In this document: positions 19,281 to 28,048 of the stretch, one piece after another
How positions within the stretch are numbered: the first letter of the stretch is position 1
Layout of the letters: every line of letters starts with the position of its first letter
Assembly: GCF_900141765.1 (NCBI RefSeq)
Contig: NZ_FSRK01000001.1
Location: 124,001-188,000, forward strand
Source of the DNA: Epilithonimonas zeae
GTDB lineage: Bacteria > Bacteroidota > Bacteroidia > Flavobacteriales > Weeksellaceae
Reading direction: 5' to 3'
DNA length: 64,000 bases
Program-made: the position numbers and the translations under genes
Notes under the pieces: generated by a model
What the model saw: only the letters and a program-made list of their open reading frames with translations
The model's database searches: none
What the model was told of the DNA's origin: nothing

Positions 19281-19288
19281 TATATTTG
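19281..19288 (+). promoter_or_regulatory. -7 promoter box TATATTTG of ferritin
   Basis: Exact TAnnTTTG match directly after the preceding terminator and 40 nt before the ferritin ATG. Confidence 0.5.
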
Positions 19289-19328
19289 GGTCTTAAAGTT
19301 AAAATTTCATAAAAAAATACATAAAGTT

Positions 19329-19838
19329 ATGGTTTCAGAGAAAATTATTACACTCGTCAACGAACAAATTACCAAAGAACAATACGCAGCACAATTATAT
19401 CTTTCTATGAGCGCTTGGTTTTATGCGCAAGATTTGGAAGGGATTGGAAACTATTTCCGAGTACAATCTAAAGAAGAATTGATGCACGCAGACAAAATGT
19501 TTGATTATGTGAACGACATCGGAGGACAAATCATCCTAAATGAAGTTCCAAAACCTCCACACGAATTTAACAATGCTCAGGAAATCTTCGAAAAAGCACT
19601 TGACCACGAGAGACTGGTAACAAAAAGTATTTTCAATATCGTTAAAGCTGCCAACGATGAAGGGGATTTTGCGACAACAAGCTTCTTGCAATGGTTTATC
19701 AATGAGCAGGTGGAAGAAGAGTCCAGCGCATCGCTTTTGGTCACCAAGATCAAAATGGTAAAGGATAATCCTTCTGCACTGTATCTATTCGATCAGGAAT
19801 TGGCGCAAAGGGTTTTTGTTCCAGCTCCAGCCAATTAA
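19329..19838 (+). CDS. ftnA: Non-haem ferritin
   Basis: Stores iron as a ferric mineral inside a 24-subunit cytoplasmic shell and oxidises ferrous iron. The 169 residues show the ferroxidase ligands E17, E50 and H53 in the canonical FtnA positions, with further acidic ligands in helices C and D (LDHERLV, INEQVEEE). It has its own -7 box. The next gene begins only 15 nt downstream, so the DUF3857 pair may be co-transcribed from the ferritin promoter. Confidence 0.96.
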   Translation: MVSEKIITLVNEQITKEQYAAQLYLSMSAWFYAQDLEGIGNYFRVQSKEELMHADKMFDYVNDIGGQIILNEVPKPPHEFNNAQEIFEKALDHERLVTKSIFNIVKAANDEGDFATTSFLQWFINEQVEEESSASLLVTKIKMVKDNPSALYLFDQELAQRVFVPAPAN

Positions 19839-19853
19839 TATTTTTAAACACTA

Positions 19854-21734
19854 ATGAAAAAACTAATAACCCTATTTGTGTTAATATCTGTCAGGATGTT
19901 TTCACAGAATTATGCTATCTCAGAAATTCCGGAAGAGCTTAAGAAAGATGCGAATGCTGTAATTAGAAATATCAGCTCGCATTACATTATCAATTCTCAG
20001 AACGATATGGAAATCAATGAGAAAAAAGTTATTTCTATATTAAACAGCCCTGGGGAAAAGTATTCTTACGTTTATATCCCTTATGATAGATCTAGAAAAG
20101 TTTCTGATATTAAGATCAAGGTTTATAACGAGTTTGGAAAACAAATCAAAACCTATTCGAAAAGTGATCTGAACGATATTGGTCAGTCAGATGATTCTGC
20201 CCTCTATACAGATGACAGAGCATTGTATTTGAAAATTTCCAATACGCTTTATCCTTATACATTGGATGTACAATTCACTACCAATACAAGCAATACTATT
20301 TTTTTACCAACGCTGACTCCTTTTTATGATTATAATGTATCTGTACAAAACAGAGAAATTGAAATCTTAAATAAGTCTGGAATTAAGCTTAGAAAAAAGA
20401 ATATTGAAAATTCATTTGCAAAAGCGGAGTTTAGTGGTGATGATGACAATCTAAAAGTTTCTTACAAAAACATTCCTGCTATCAAAGAAGAAAAATACGC
20501 GCCTAGTATGTCTGTGGTTATGCCAAGATGCGAGTTTGCATTAGACCAATTCAACCTTGAAGGGAAGAAAGGAAATTTCACATCATGGGAAGAATTTGGC
20601 AAGTGGTATAATACACTTTTGGAGCCAGTGTCGCAAATAACACTTGAGATTCAGCAAGAAGTTAATGCGCTGAATTTGCAAGGTTCTACCGAAGAAAAGG
20701 TGAAAAAAATTTACCAGTATATGCAAAGTAAAACCAGATATGTGAATGTTGCTATCGGCATTGGTGGCTGGCAGCCAATGTCTGCTGACAATGTAAGAAA
20801 GAAAGGCTATGGAGACTGTAAAGCTCTTACCAATTATATGCGCGTTTTGCTAAAAGCCGCCGGAATCCCTTCTTATTACTCGATTATCTATATGGATGAG
20901 ACTTCAAAAATTTTTGACAAAAATTTTCCTAAGATGGATGGTAATCATGTTGTCCTTTGTGTTCCTACGGATAAAGGGAATATCTGGCTGGAGAACACTT
21001 CTCAGAAAATTGCGTTTGATCATTTGGGGTATAGAACTCTGGACAGAAACGTAATGATGGTAAAAGATAATACTGTGGAAATAGTCGAAACGCCAAAAAC
21101 AACCTCTGAAAAAAGCAAAGAAATCATCCGTGTAAAAGCGAATCTTTCTGAAAATAATACTTTGGATGTTCTGTCAAAGTTCTCTTATCAAGGTAATGCT
21201 TATGACGTAATGATGCCATTGCTCTATATGACTCCGATAGAAGCCAATGATGCAATGAAGCATCGTTATCATAATCTACAGTTTAAAACTATCAATATAG
21301 AAAATCTTAATAATGATAAAGATAAAGCCAATATTGATTTCGATTTAAATTTCAAAGCGGAAAATTATTCCAAATCCTTAGGGTCAGATATATATTTCAG
21401 AGCGATTCCATTTTTAGAATCCGATTTTTATCTAGAAAGTTCGGAAAGAAGATTTCCGGTTGAGATTCCTTTTGGATTTACAGATGATTATGAAATCGAA
21501 TATACAATTCCGCAAAACTATAAATTCTCAGAATTGGCGGCTCCTGTCAAAATCGATTCGGAGTTTGGAAACTATTCTTTGGAATTTGTTATTCAGGATA
21601 AAAAGCTCCTGGTTAAAAGAAAATTTATGCTAAAGAAAGGCGTCTTTTCTTCGGATAAAATTTCAGAATACATCCAATTCAGAAAACAAACTAATAAAAT
21701 TGATAACACAAAAATATTGATAACCAAACTATGA
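19854..21734 (+). CDS. Secreted DUF3857 / transglutaminase-like protein, active site intact
   Basis: A 626-residue exported protein. A signal peptide (1-17, ending FSQ) is followed by a DUF3857 beta-rich domain (about 30-230), a transglutaminase-like cysteine peptidase fold (about 270-390) and a C-terminal beta domain. The catalytic C322 lies in GYGDCKAL and H365 in DGNHVVL; the third position appears to be E380 in WLENTSQ. The substrate is unknown; family members are common in Bacteroidota and often occur in pairs. Its stop overlaps the next start as ATGA, so translation is coupled to the paralogue. Confidence 0.85.
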   Translation: MKKLITLFVLISVRMFSQNYAISEIPEELKKDANAVIRNISSHYIINSQNDMEINEKKVISILNSPGEKYSYVYIPYDRSRKVSDIKIKVYNEFGKQIKTYSKSDLNDIGQSDDSALYTDDRALYLKISNTLYPYTLDVQFTTNTSNTIFLPTLTPFYDYNVSVQNREIEILNKSGIKLRKKNIENSFAKAEFSGDDDNLKVSYKNIPAIKEEKYAPSMSVVMPRCEFALDQFNLEGKKGNFTSWEEFGKWYNTLLEPVSQITLEIQQEVNALNLQGSTEEKVKKIYQYMQSKTRYVNVAIGIGGWQPMSADNVRKKGYGDCKALTNYMRVLLKAAGIPSYYSIIYMDETSKIFDKNFPKMDGNHVVLCVPTDKGNIWLENTSQKIAFDHLGYRTLDRNVMMVKDNTVEIVETPKTTSEKSKEIIRVKANLSENNTLDVLSKFSYQGNAYDVMMPLLYMTPIEANDAMKHRYHNLQFKTINIENLNNDKDKANIDFDLNFKAENYSKSLGSDIYFRAIPFLESDFYLESSERRFPVEIPFGFTDDYEIEYTIPQNYKFSELAAPVKIDSEFGNYSLEFVIQDKKLLVKRKFMLKKGVFSSDKISEYIQFRKQTNKIDNTKILITKL

Positions 21735-23692
21735 GAACTTATTTATTAATTATTACATTGCTTTTCTCAAGCTTCGTTTTTTCACAAAAGTTTCTTGATC
21801 CGCCAAAACTGGATATCGAGGATCTTAAATTAACTTCATATGCTAAAAATACATCTGAGCCTGCCGAAGTTCTTTATAAATCCTATCACTATTACATCAC
21901 TGAGGGGGACTTACATCTGGATGTGGTCAGCAGGGTGAAAATTTATAAAAAGGATGATGCTAAAAAGTTCTTGGAAGAAGAGATATATACTTACATGGGT
22001 AAGAATAACAATACAGAGAAAGTCACTTCTCTCAAAGTTAATACATATAATCTCGAAAACGGTAAAATAGCAACTACTACGGTTGATAAAAATTCTAAAT
22101 ACCAATCAAAAGAAAATAAAAACTACTCTGTAACCAAGTTTGCTTTTGAGAATGTAAAAGACGGCTCTATCGTAGAATATAAATATTCGGTTCTGTCGCC
22201 ATTTCTATATGTCATTCCAAGAGTAATGGTAGAAGATGTAGCACCTATCCGCTATTTCGAATATGTTTTTGATGCGCCAAAACACTTTGGATATAACATC
22301 AATTATAAAGGAACGCTCAATCCGCAGAAGAGAGATGTAAGTGAAAAGATTTTATACGGAACAGAAGCCAGAACGTACCGTTTCGCTTACAATGATATTG
22401 CGGCCTATAAGGATGAAAAATATGTTAATAATATCGATAATTACAGAACTTCTATCAGAGCGGAGCTTAATTCTACAGACTTTCCAATTACAAGTAATGG
22501 AGCATATAGTACGGGTATCTCTGGTGGGTTCAAGTCTTATGGGATTTCCTGGTCAGACATTAGAAAACAATTATATGAGGATGAAAATTTCGGCGATGAG
22601 TTGAAAAGAACCAATCTTGTAAAAGAAACCCTTCCTGAGGATATCAAATCGATAAAAGATAAAAAAGAAAGAGCTGCTGCTGTTTTGAAGTTTGCTCAAA
22701 ATAAATACAAATGGAATGGAGATTATGGTGCTTTTACGGATAAAGGTATCAAACAGCTCATTGCTACGAATAGTGGTAACTCTGCAGAGATCAATCTTAT
22801 GTTGATTTTATTAATGAGAAGTGCAGGTCTAGATGCTGAGCCGGTGTTGCTTTCTACCATTGGCAGAGGCTTATTAACATCCTATTCTCCGAGTATTACG
22901 ATGCTTAACTATGTGATTGCTTTTATAGATTTTGATGGTAAACCTGTATTATACGATGCTACATCCAAGATGACGACACCTAATCTGATTCGTCCTGCTG
23001 CGCTTAATTATTTTGGATTTGTTATGACAAAAACCGATGCCAAGCAGATCAATATCCTTTGCCCGGAAAAAAGTGTAACATACCTTACTGTAGACGCAAA
23101 GCTAAATACGGATGGTACTTTTGAAGGGAATTTTTCTGATAGAGATACAATGCTGTACGCAATGATGAATAGTGAGTCTTATGATAAGGATAAAGAAGCT
23201 TACCAGAAGGAAAGTTATAAAGAACGTTACAAATTTCCTTACACCAATATCAAATCCGGTACGACAGAAAAAGGAGACTTCCAAACCAGCTTCGATTTTG
23301 ATTCGGATAGTTTCGTAGATGGTATTGGCGGGAAATTAGTCTTTAATCCGTTATTGTTTTTATTCAATAAGTCTCACGAGTTCGATCAGTCAGAAGAAAG
23401 ACGATCGCCGATTGAGTTGACGACAGGCTATGATAAAATCAAAAAAGTGACCATTACTTTGCCGGAGGGTTACACTTTTGAAAATGTTCCGAAGTCCAAA
23501 AAATTCAGAACGGAAGACAGCGCCATCCAATATGTTTATAAAGTAACGCAGGAAGGCAATAAACTAACTGTCGAAACCACGACAACAGTTGAAGATCCAG
23601 TTTATCCGAAAGAATATTATCCAGCGTTCAAGCAGATTTTTGATAACATTACGAAGATGGAAGGTCAGGTTGTAACTGCCGTTAAGAAATAG
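21731..23692 (+). CDS. Secreted DUF3857 / transglutaminase-like protein, catalytic residues lost
   Basis: A 653-residue paralogue of the preceding gene with signal peptide (1-18, ending FSQ), DUF3857 domain and transglutaminase-like fold. Where the partner has GDCKAL this protein has GNSAEINL, so the Cys is gone. The His position reads NYVIAFI, and only the final Asp (LYDATSK) remains. It is therefore probably a pseudoenzyme, perhaps a binding partner of the active paralogue (inference). The start overlaps the previous stop by 4 nt. It ends at an intrinsic terminator. Confidence 0.85.
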   Translation: MRTYLLIITLLFSSFVFSQKFLDPPKLDIEDLKLTSYAKNTSEPAEVLYKSYHYYITEGDLHLDVVSRVKIYKKDDAKKFLEEEIYTYMGKNNNTEKVTSLKVNTYNLENGKIATTTVDKNSKYQSKENKNYSVTKFAFENVKDGSIVEYKYSVLSPFLYVIPRVMVEDVAPIRYFEYVFDAPKHFGYNINYKGTLNPQKRDVSEKILYGTEARTYRFAYNDIAAYKDEKYVNNIDNYRTSIRAELNSTDFPITSNGAYSTGISGGFKSYGISWSDIRKQLYEDENFGDELKRTNLVKETLPEDIKSIKDKKERAAAVLKFAQNKYKWNGDYGAFTDKGIKQLIATNSGNSAEINLMLILLMRSAGLDAEPVLLSTIGRGLLTSYSPSITMLNYVIAFIDFDGKPVLYDATSKMTTPNLIRPAALNYFGFVMTKTDAKQINILCPEKSVTYLTVDAKLNTDGTFEGNFSDRDTMLYAMMNSESYDKDKEAYQKESYKERYKFPYTNIKSGTTEKGDFQTSFDFDSDSFVDGIGGKLVFNPLLFLFNKSHEFDQSEERRSPIELTTGYDKIKKVTITLPEGYTFENVPKSKKFRTEDSAIQYVYKVTQEGNKLTVETTTTVEDPVYPKEYYPAFKQIFDNITKMEGQVVTAVKK

Positions 23693-23698
23693 AAAAAC

Positions 23699-23732
23699 AA
23701 ATCCCGGGAATTATTTCTCGGGATTTTTTCTT
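23699..23732 (+). terminator. Intrinsic terminator of the DUF3857 pair
   Basis: AATCCCGGGAA pairs with TTCTCGGGATT with one wobble, followed by T6. Confidence 0.8.
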
Positions 23733-23761
23733 TTTATTAATGAACTTCGGATAAAATCAAG

Positions 23762-23962
23762 AACCTGAAAGCCGCAGAGCGACGACCTGTTAATAGCAAA
23801 AAGCAAATAAAATAATCAAACTCTTTTAAGAATTCCCAGGAAGCTTCCTGCACCCCTGCAACAAGCCTTCAGTACTTCCCGAAAGTCTCCCGCACTCCTG
23901 CAACAAGCTTTCGGGAAAGACTAGATGAGCTTCGCAGCCTTGTAAGGTTTTTCTGACAGGTT
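23762..23962. repeat. GC-richer structured intergenic element
   Basis: This stretch is clearly richer in GC than the flanking genes and has no plausible ORF. It contains a perfect 14-bp palindrome CAGGAAGCTTCCTG (23837-23850) and an inverted repeat TTCCCGAAAG / CTTTCGGGAA (23876-23885 / 23908-23917). Two imperfect direct copies of CTCCTGCAACAAGC-type sequence are also present. AACCTG at 23762 and CAGGTT at 23957 mark possible ends. It looks like a dispersed repeat or small mobile remnant, but only one copy is in the window. Confidence 0.5.
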
Positions 23963-26900
23963 AGATGTAAATCACATCCGTTTTCACAACTTTTTTTCCA
24001 AATTGTTCCAGCTTATTTTGATAAAGATCAACCTGCTTTTGGTCTTTGTCTTTTTCCTCGCCGGTCTTGAAATCCACAATGATAAAGCCGTTTTCCGTTT
24101 CTACCAATCGGTCAGGACGATAAGTTTTTGATTGCTCATTTTCTGTTGCAAACATTTCTCTTTCATTGATGATTTTCAGATGGTCTTCAAAATAAGCAGA
24201 ATAATTCACATCATTAATTACATTTTCAATTCTTTCCAAAATTGATTTCTTTTCTTCGTTGGTAATAATGCCTTCCAGAAGGTAAGCGTTTAGAACTTTA
24301 GAAACATCTTTCTTGGTTTTGATTTTGGATAAAATTTCGTGGGTGAAAATTCCCATTCGCACATGTTCTACACGATTTTGATAATTTTTGGAAGTCGTAG
24401 CAATTTCGATATTCGAGGCTTTTTCGGTATTCTGAGAAATTGAATTGATGTTTTCCGAGAGATATTCTTTCTTCGCTTTTCTTTTTTGTTTTGTTAAATC
24501 AGCAACGTGGAAAATATCAAATGAATCTAATTTTTCCCCATTTTCTGTCGGCTGAAACTCTGTCACGAAATCAAATAATTCCAAATAATTGGAAGATTTA
24601 CTAGGTTTTTCCAGATAGAGGAATAGCTGTTCCACAGGTCGTGTAGTTGCAACATATTGGATGCAAAAACGGTCAATTTTATTTCGGTAAGAATTTTCAG
24701 AATTGAATTGAGCCAAATCTTCATCATAAGTTTCCAACTCCGAAGAAAACTGAGTCAGAATCACGGTTTTCAATTCATCTTCACTATTGAGGTCATACCA
24801 TTCGGAGAATTTTTTGTCGCTGTTTTCGTTTCGCATCGGGATGAAAACAACAGGAAACTCAAGACCTTTAGCTTTATGAATGGTCATAATCTGAACCGCA
24901 TCGATATTCTCACTCGCCTGAATGCTGATTTTCGAAGCCTCATCATCCCAAAATTTCAGGAATTCTTTCAGCGTTGCACCCGCATTTTGAGTGTAATTGA
25001 ATAACATCTCAAGGAAGTTAAGAAGAAAATCAGTTTCCTTATTCTCGACAGCAAATTCCTGAATATAATATTCGATGAAATTATAAAGATTCAGTTGTGG
25101 GATGTCGTTTTGAACTAATTTGACTTGGTAATGAGCATCAATATAATTTTCGATATCTTTCTTGGATTCGAGACTTAAAATGGTCTTAATTTCAGAAGTG
25201 AAATCATTCATTTTTACTCTTCCAGAGACATTCAAAAAGTACATCATCTTTACCAAAAACTGTTTGTTTTTCGGATTGATTTCCCATTTCAGGAATTCAA
25301 CTAAAGCTTTAATCGTAAAAGATAAATCAAGTGTCAATCCTTTCTCAGAAATTGTTTTGATGTAAGTTTCTTTGTTGTTATAATTGACTTTTAGATTGCT
25401 TAATAACTGGGAATAATTGAAAATATCACTGTTTCCACGACAAAGAATCGTAATATCAGAAAATGTAAATCCATTGTCCAAACATTCCTGAATGTCGTTG
25501 CGCATTTTTTCTGCCGATTGTTCGTAGAAAACAGATTTAACCGAATTTTCCAAAAGATGAACTTTTACCCGGCCTTCCATATTAGATTTTGCCTCTTGAA
25601 CGGCATTTTCGCCAAAGATTTTTTGATGCTCATTATTCAAAGCCTGAGACATAAAATCATACAATCGATTATTAAAATCGACGATGTTTTTCGCGCTTCG
25701 CCAATTGAATTTTAAGTGTTCGGCTGTTGCAAATTTAGGAGTGATTTCGGTTTGATTGATTATATTCAGCATCAGTTCACTTTCGCCACCGCGGAATCGG
25801 TAGATACTTTGTTTCGGATCGCCGACAATCGTAAAACTAGTATTGTCCGAAGTAATGCTGTTGTCACGAAGTGGCAAAAAATTCTGCCATTGCATCGACG
25901 ATGTATCTTGAAACTCATCAAAAAAGTAATGTTGAAACTGAGTTCCTACTTTCTCATAAATGAATGCAGAAGGCTCATTCCGAAGGTTTTCATTAATTAT
26001 AATATTGAATTTCGAAAGTAAAACCAAATCGTTTTCTTCCTCAATTTCCATCAGTTTTTTCTGGATATCGGCATTCACTTTCAGGGGTAAAATCGCTTCC
26101 AGAATTTTCTCTTTTTTCTGAGAATCAATATAAATATTGATAATATCTTTTCTCCAGGAAATCAATTGTGGCAAAATCTCCGAAATATCTGATTCTTTAA
26201 TTTTTCCTTTTGCAGAAGCACCTTTCAGATAATTCGTTAAAGCAGAATCTTCATTGCTAGGGAAAGGAAATCCATCTCTTTTTTTGTTATAAAAATCCTG
26301 AATTTTTTGGAAAAATCCACCCAAACCATTTTTTCCCTGAGCAAAATCTTCAATATCTATTCCTCGGGTTTTTATTAATTCTAAAGCTTGTGTCGCCAAT
26401 TGTGAGGATTGGATTTTGTTATCACTGATTTTTTTTCTCAGCTCATTTTTCTTGTTTTCGTAGGCTTGCCATTCAAAATCTTTGTTGTCCTGCAACGGTT
26501 TGTAATGGATGTCATTCACGAATTTCTTTGCCGAGTTGTAAAGCGTTTGATTCAGATTAACACGTTCATTATTATCAAGATTATAATTGATGAAATCCAT
26601 AAATGCTTCGGAAACGGCTTGTTCCTCGCCAATCTCGTCCAACATTTTGTCAACCGCTTCTATTAAATAAGGTTCGGGCTGAATTTCTAAATTAAAGTTC
26701 TGAGCCAATCCCAATTCATAGGAAAAACTCTTGACCAATCGTGAATTGAACTTGTCAATCGTTCCGATATTAAGTGTAGAGTAGTGGTGCAGAATATAAT
26801 CCAGAACTTTTTGGGAACGCAATCGTAAATCAGCCAAAGTGATTCTGTAACCTTGATGTTCTAATGCTTCCTGGATGTTTTTAAGATCTTGATTTTCGGA

Positions 26901-27110
26901 ATAATTATCTTTCACAAATTCGCCAAGATAGAAAAGGATCCTTTCCTTCATTTCGTTGGCAGCTTTGTTGGTAAACGTTAATGCAATAATAGTTCTGATT
27001 GCATCCGATTGATTGGGAAATCTTAGACAAATCATCAACAACCTCTGAACGAGCGTGTAAGTTTTACCTGAACCAGCAGATGCGTTGATAACAGAATATG
27101 AGTTTTGCAT
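23961..27110 (-). CDS. UvrD-family helicase with C-terminal PD-(D/E)xK nuclease (AddA/RecB-like)
   Basis: A 1049-residue DNA end-processing enzyme for recombinational double-strand break repair. It has Walker A ASAGSGKT (residues 10-17, K16), Walker B FDEFQDTSSMQ, then VGDPKQSIYRFRGG and the late helicase motif TIHKAKGLEFPVV. The C-terminal ~200 residues hold the nuclease: the motif residues lie in RPDRLVE and IIVDFKTGEE. This layout matches AddA or RecB. The partner gene (AddB-like) is not in the window, so the complex cannot be named. It is followed upstream, across a ~200-nt AT-rich gap, by rnhB on the same strand. Confidence 0.92.
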   Translation of the reverse strand: MQNSYSVINASAGSGKTYTLVQRLLMICLRFPNQSDAIRTIIALTFTNKAANEMKERILFYLGEFVKDNYSENQDLKNIQEALEHQGYRITLADLRLRSQKVLDYILHHYSTLNIGTIDKFNSRLVKSFSYELGLAQNFNLEIQPEPYLIEAVDKMLDEIGEEQAVSEAFMDFINYNLDNNERVNLNQTLYNSAKKFVNDIHYKPLQDNKDFEWQAYENKKNELRKKISDNKIQSSQLATQALELIKTRGIDIEDFAQGKNGLGGFFQKIQDFYNKKRDGFPFPSNEDSALTNYLKGASAKGKIKESDISEILPQLISWRKDIINIYIDSQKKEKILEAILPLKVNADIQKKLMEIEEENDLVLLSKFNIIINENLRNEPSAFIYEKVGTQFQHYFFDEFQDTSSMQWQNFLPLRDNSITSDNTSFTIVGDPKQSIYRFRGGESELMLNIINQTEITPKFATAEHLKFNWRSAKNIVDFNNRLYDFMSQALNNEHQKIFGENAVQEAKSNMEGRVKVHLLENSVKSVFYEQSAEKMRNDIQECLDNGFTFSDITILCRGNSDIFNYSQLLSNLKVNYNNKETYIKTISEKGLTLDLSFTIKALVEFLKWEINPKNKQFLVKMMYFLNVSGRVKMNDFTSEIKTILSLESKKDIENYIDAHYQVKLVQNDIPQLNLYNFIEYYIQEFAVENKETDFLLNFLEMLFNYTQNAGATLKEFLKFWDDEASKISIQASENIDAVQIMTIHKAKGLEFPVVFIPMRNENSDKKFSEWYDLNSEDELKTVILTQFSSELETYDEDLAQFNSENSYRNKIDRFCIQYVATTRPVEQLFLYLEKPSKSSNYLELFDFVTEFQPTENGEKLDSFDIFHVADLTKQKRKAKKEYLSENINSISQNTEKASNIEIATTSKNYQNRVEHVRMGIFTHEILSKIKTKKDVSKVLNAYLLEGIITNEEKKSILERIENVINDVNYSAYFEDHLKIINEREMFATENEQSKTYRPDRLVETENGFIIVDFKTGEEKDKDQKQVDLYQNKLEQFGKKVVKTDVIYI

Positions 27111-27323
27111 AATAACGAAGATAAGAAACTAAGATAAAAGAATCGATATAAAACAGGTCAGAATCTGAATAATTTTCATTTGTGTTTGTTCGTTCTTTGT
27201 ATATCCTATGTTCGTCCTTAGTTCGTCCAAAGACTAATTGATTATTTTAAATGATTTGTGTGGTTTTTAATTTAAAATATTACTAATTTTTATGTTTTAA
27301 ATAAAAAATATTTATTTTTAATT

Positions 27324-27917
27324 TCAGATTTCTACATCATAATCCAATCGGAAAGACTTTCTGTGGTGAATATTTGGACCAAATTTCTTCAAAGCTTTTT
27401 GATGTGTTTTTGTACAGTACCCAAAATTGGTGTTCCAGCCATAGTTAGGAAATTCATCGTGAAGTTTGATCATCAGATTATCACGGTAATTTTTTGCAAG
27501 AATTGAAGCTGCGGCAATCGAGAGATACTTGCTATCACCTTTTATAATACAATGATGCGGGATATAATTATAAGGATGGAATTTGTTGCCGTCAACCAAA
27601 ATCAATTCTGGCCTGGTTTTCAATTGGTCGAGCGCTCTGTGCATTGCGTGAAGGCTGGCATTCAATATATTATGTTCATCTATAAATTCAGGAGACAATT
27701 CTGCAATAGCAAAATCAACCGCATTTTCTCTAATATAAAGGTCAAGATTCTGTCTGGTTTTGAAATTTAACGTTTTAGAATCGTTAACCAAATTTTGCTT
27801 AAAATTTTTATTGACTATTACAGCGGCAGCAACTACAGGTCCTGCAAGACATCCTCTTCCGACTTCATCACATCCGGCTTCAATAAATGATTCTGAAAAA
27901 TTTTGTATTAATAGCAT
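27324..27917 (-). CDS. rnhB: Ribonuclease HII
   Basis: Removes RNA from RNA-DNA hybrids and misincorporated ribonucleotides. The 197 residues start MLLIQNFSES and show the family motifs AGCDEVGRGCLAGP, LVDGN and an internal HRAL helix. The in-frame ATG at 27977 would add 20 hydrophobic residues, but a -7 box (27942-27935) lies inside that extension, so the start at 27917 is preferred. It is divergent from the SusC gene. Confidence 0.95.
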   Translation of the reverse strand: MLLIQNFSESFIEAGCDEVGRGCLAGPVVAAAVIVNKNFKQNLVNDSKTLNFKTRQNLDLYIRENAVDFAIAELSPEFIDEHNILNASLHAMHRALDQLKTRPELILVDGNKFHPYNYIPHHCIIKGDSKYLSIAAASILAKNYRDNLMIKLHDEFPNYGWNTNFGYCTKTHQKALKKFGPNIHHRKSFRLDYDVEI

Positions 27918-27934
27918 AATAAAAAATATTACTG

Positions 27935-27942
27935 CAAAGTTA
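27935..27942 (-). promoter_or_regulatory. -7 promoter box TAACTTTG of rnhB
   Basis: Exact TAnnTTTG match on the minus strand, 17 nt before the preferred rnhB ATG. Confidence 0.5.
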
Positions 27943-28048
27943 TGTAATAGTGCGGCTTGATTGAATACTATTAACAAATTTTTAAGAATTTATGTTGGAT
28001 ATATTAATAAAGTTTTGCATTTTTGTTTATTGAAAAATTTGATTTGAT

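Noticed and set aside
27918..27977. Upstream start giving RNase HII 20 extra hydrophobic residues
   Set aside because: The promoter box at 27935-27942 lies within this extension, and the family begins near the inner ATG.
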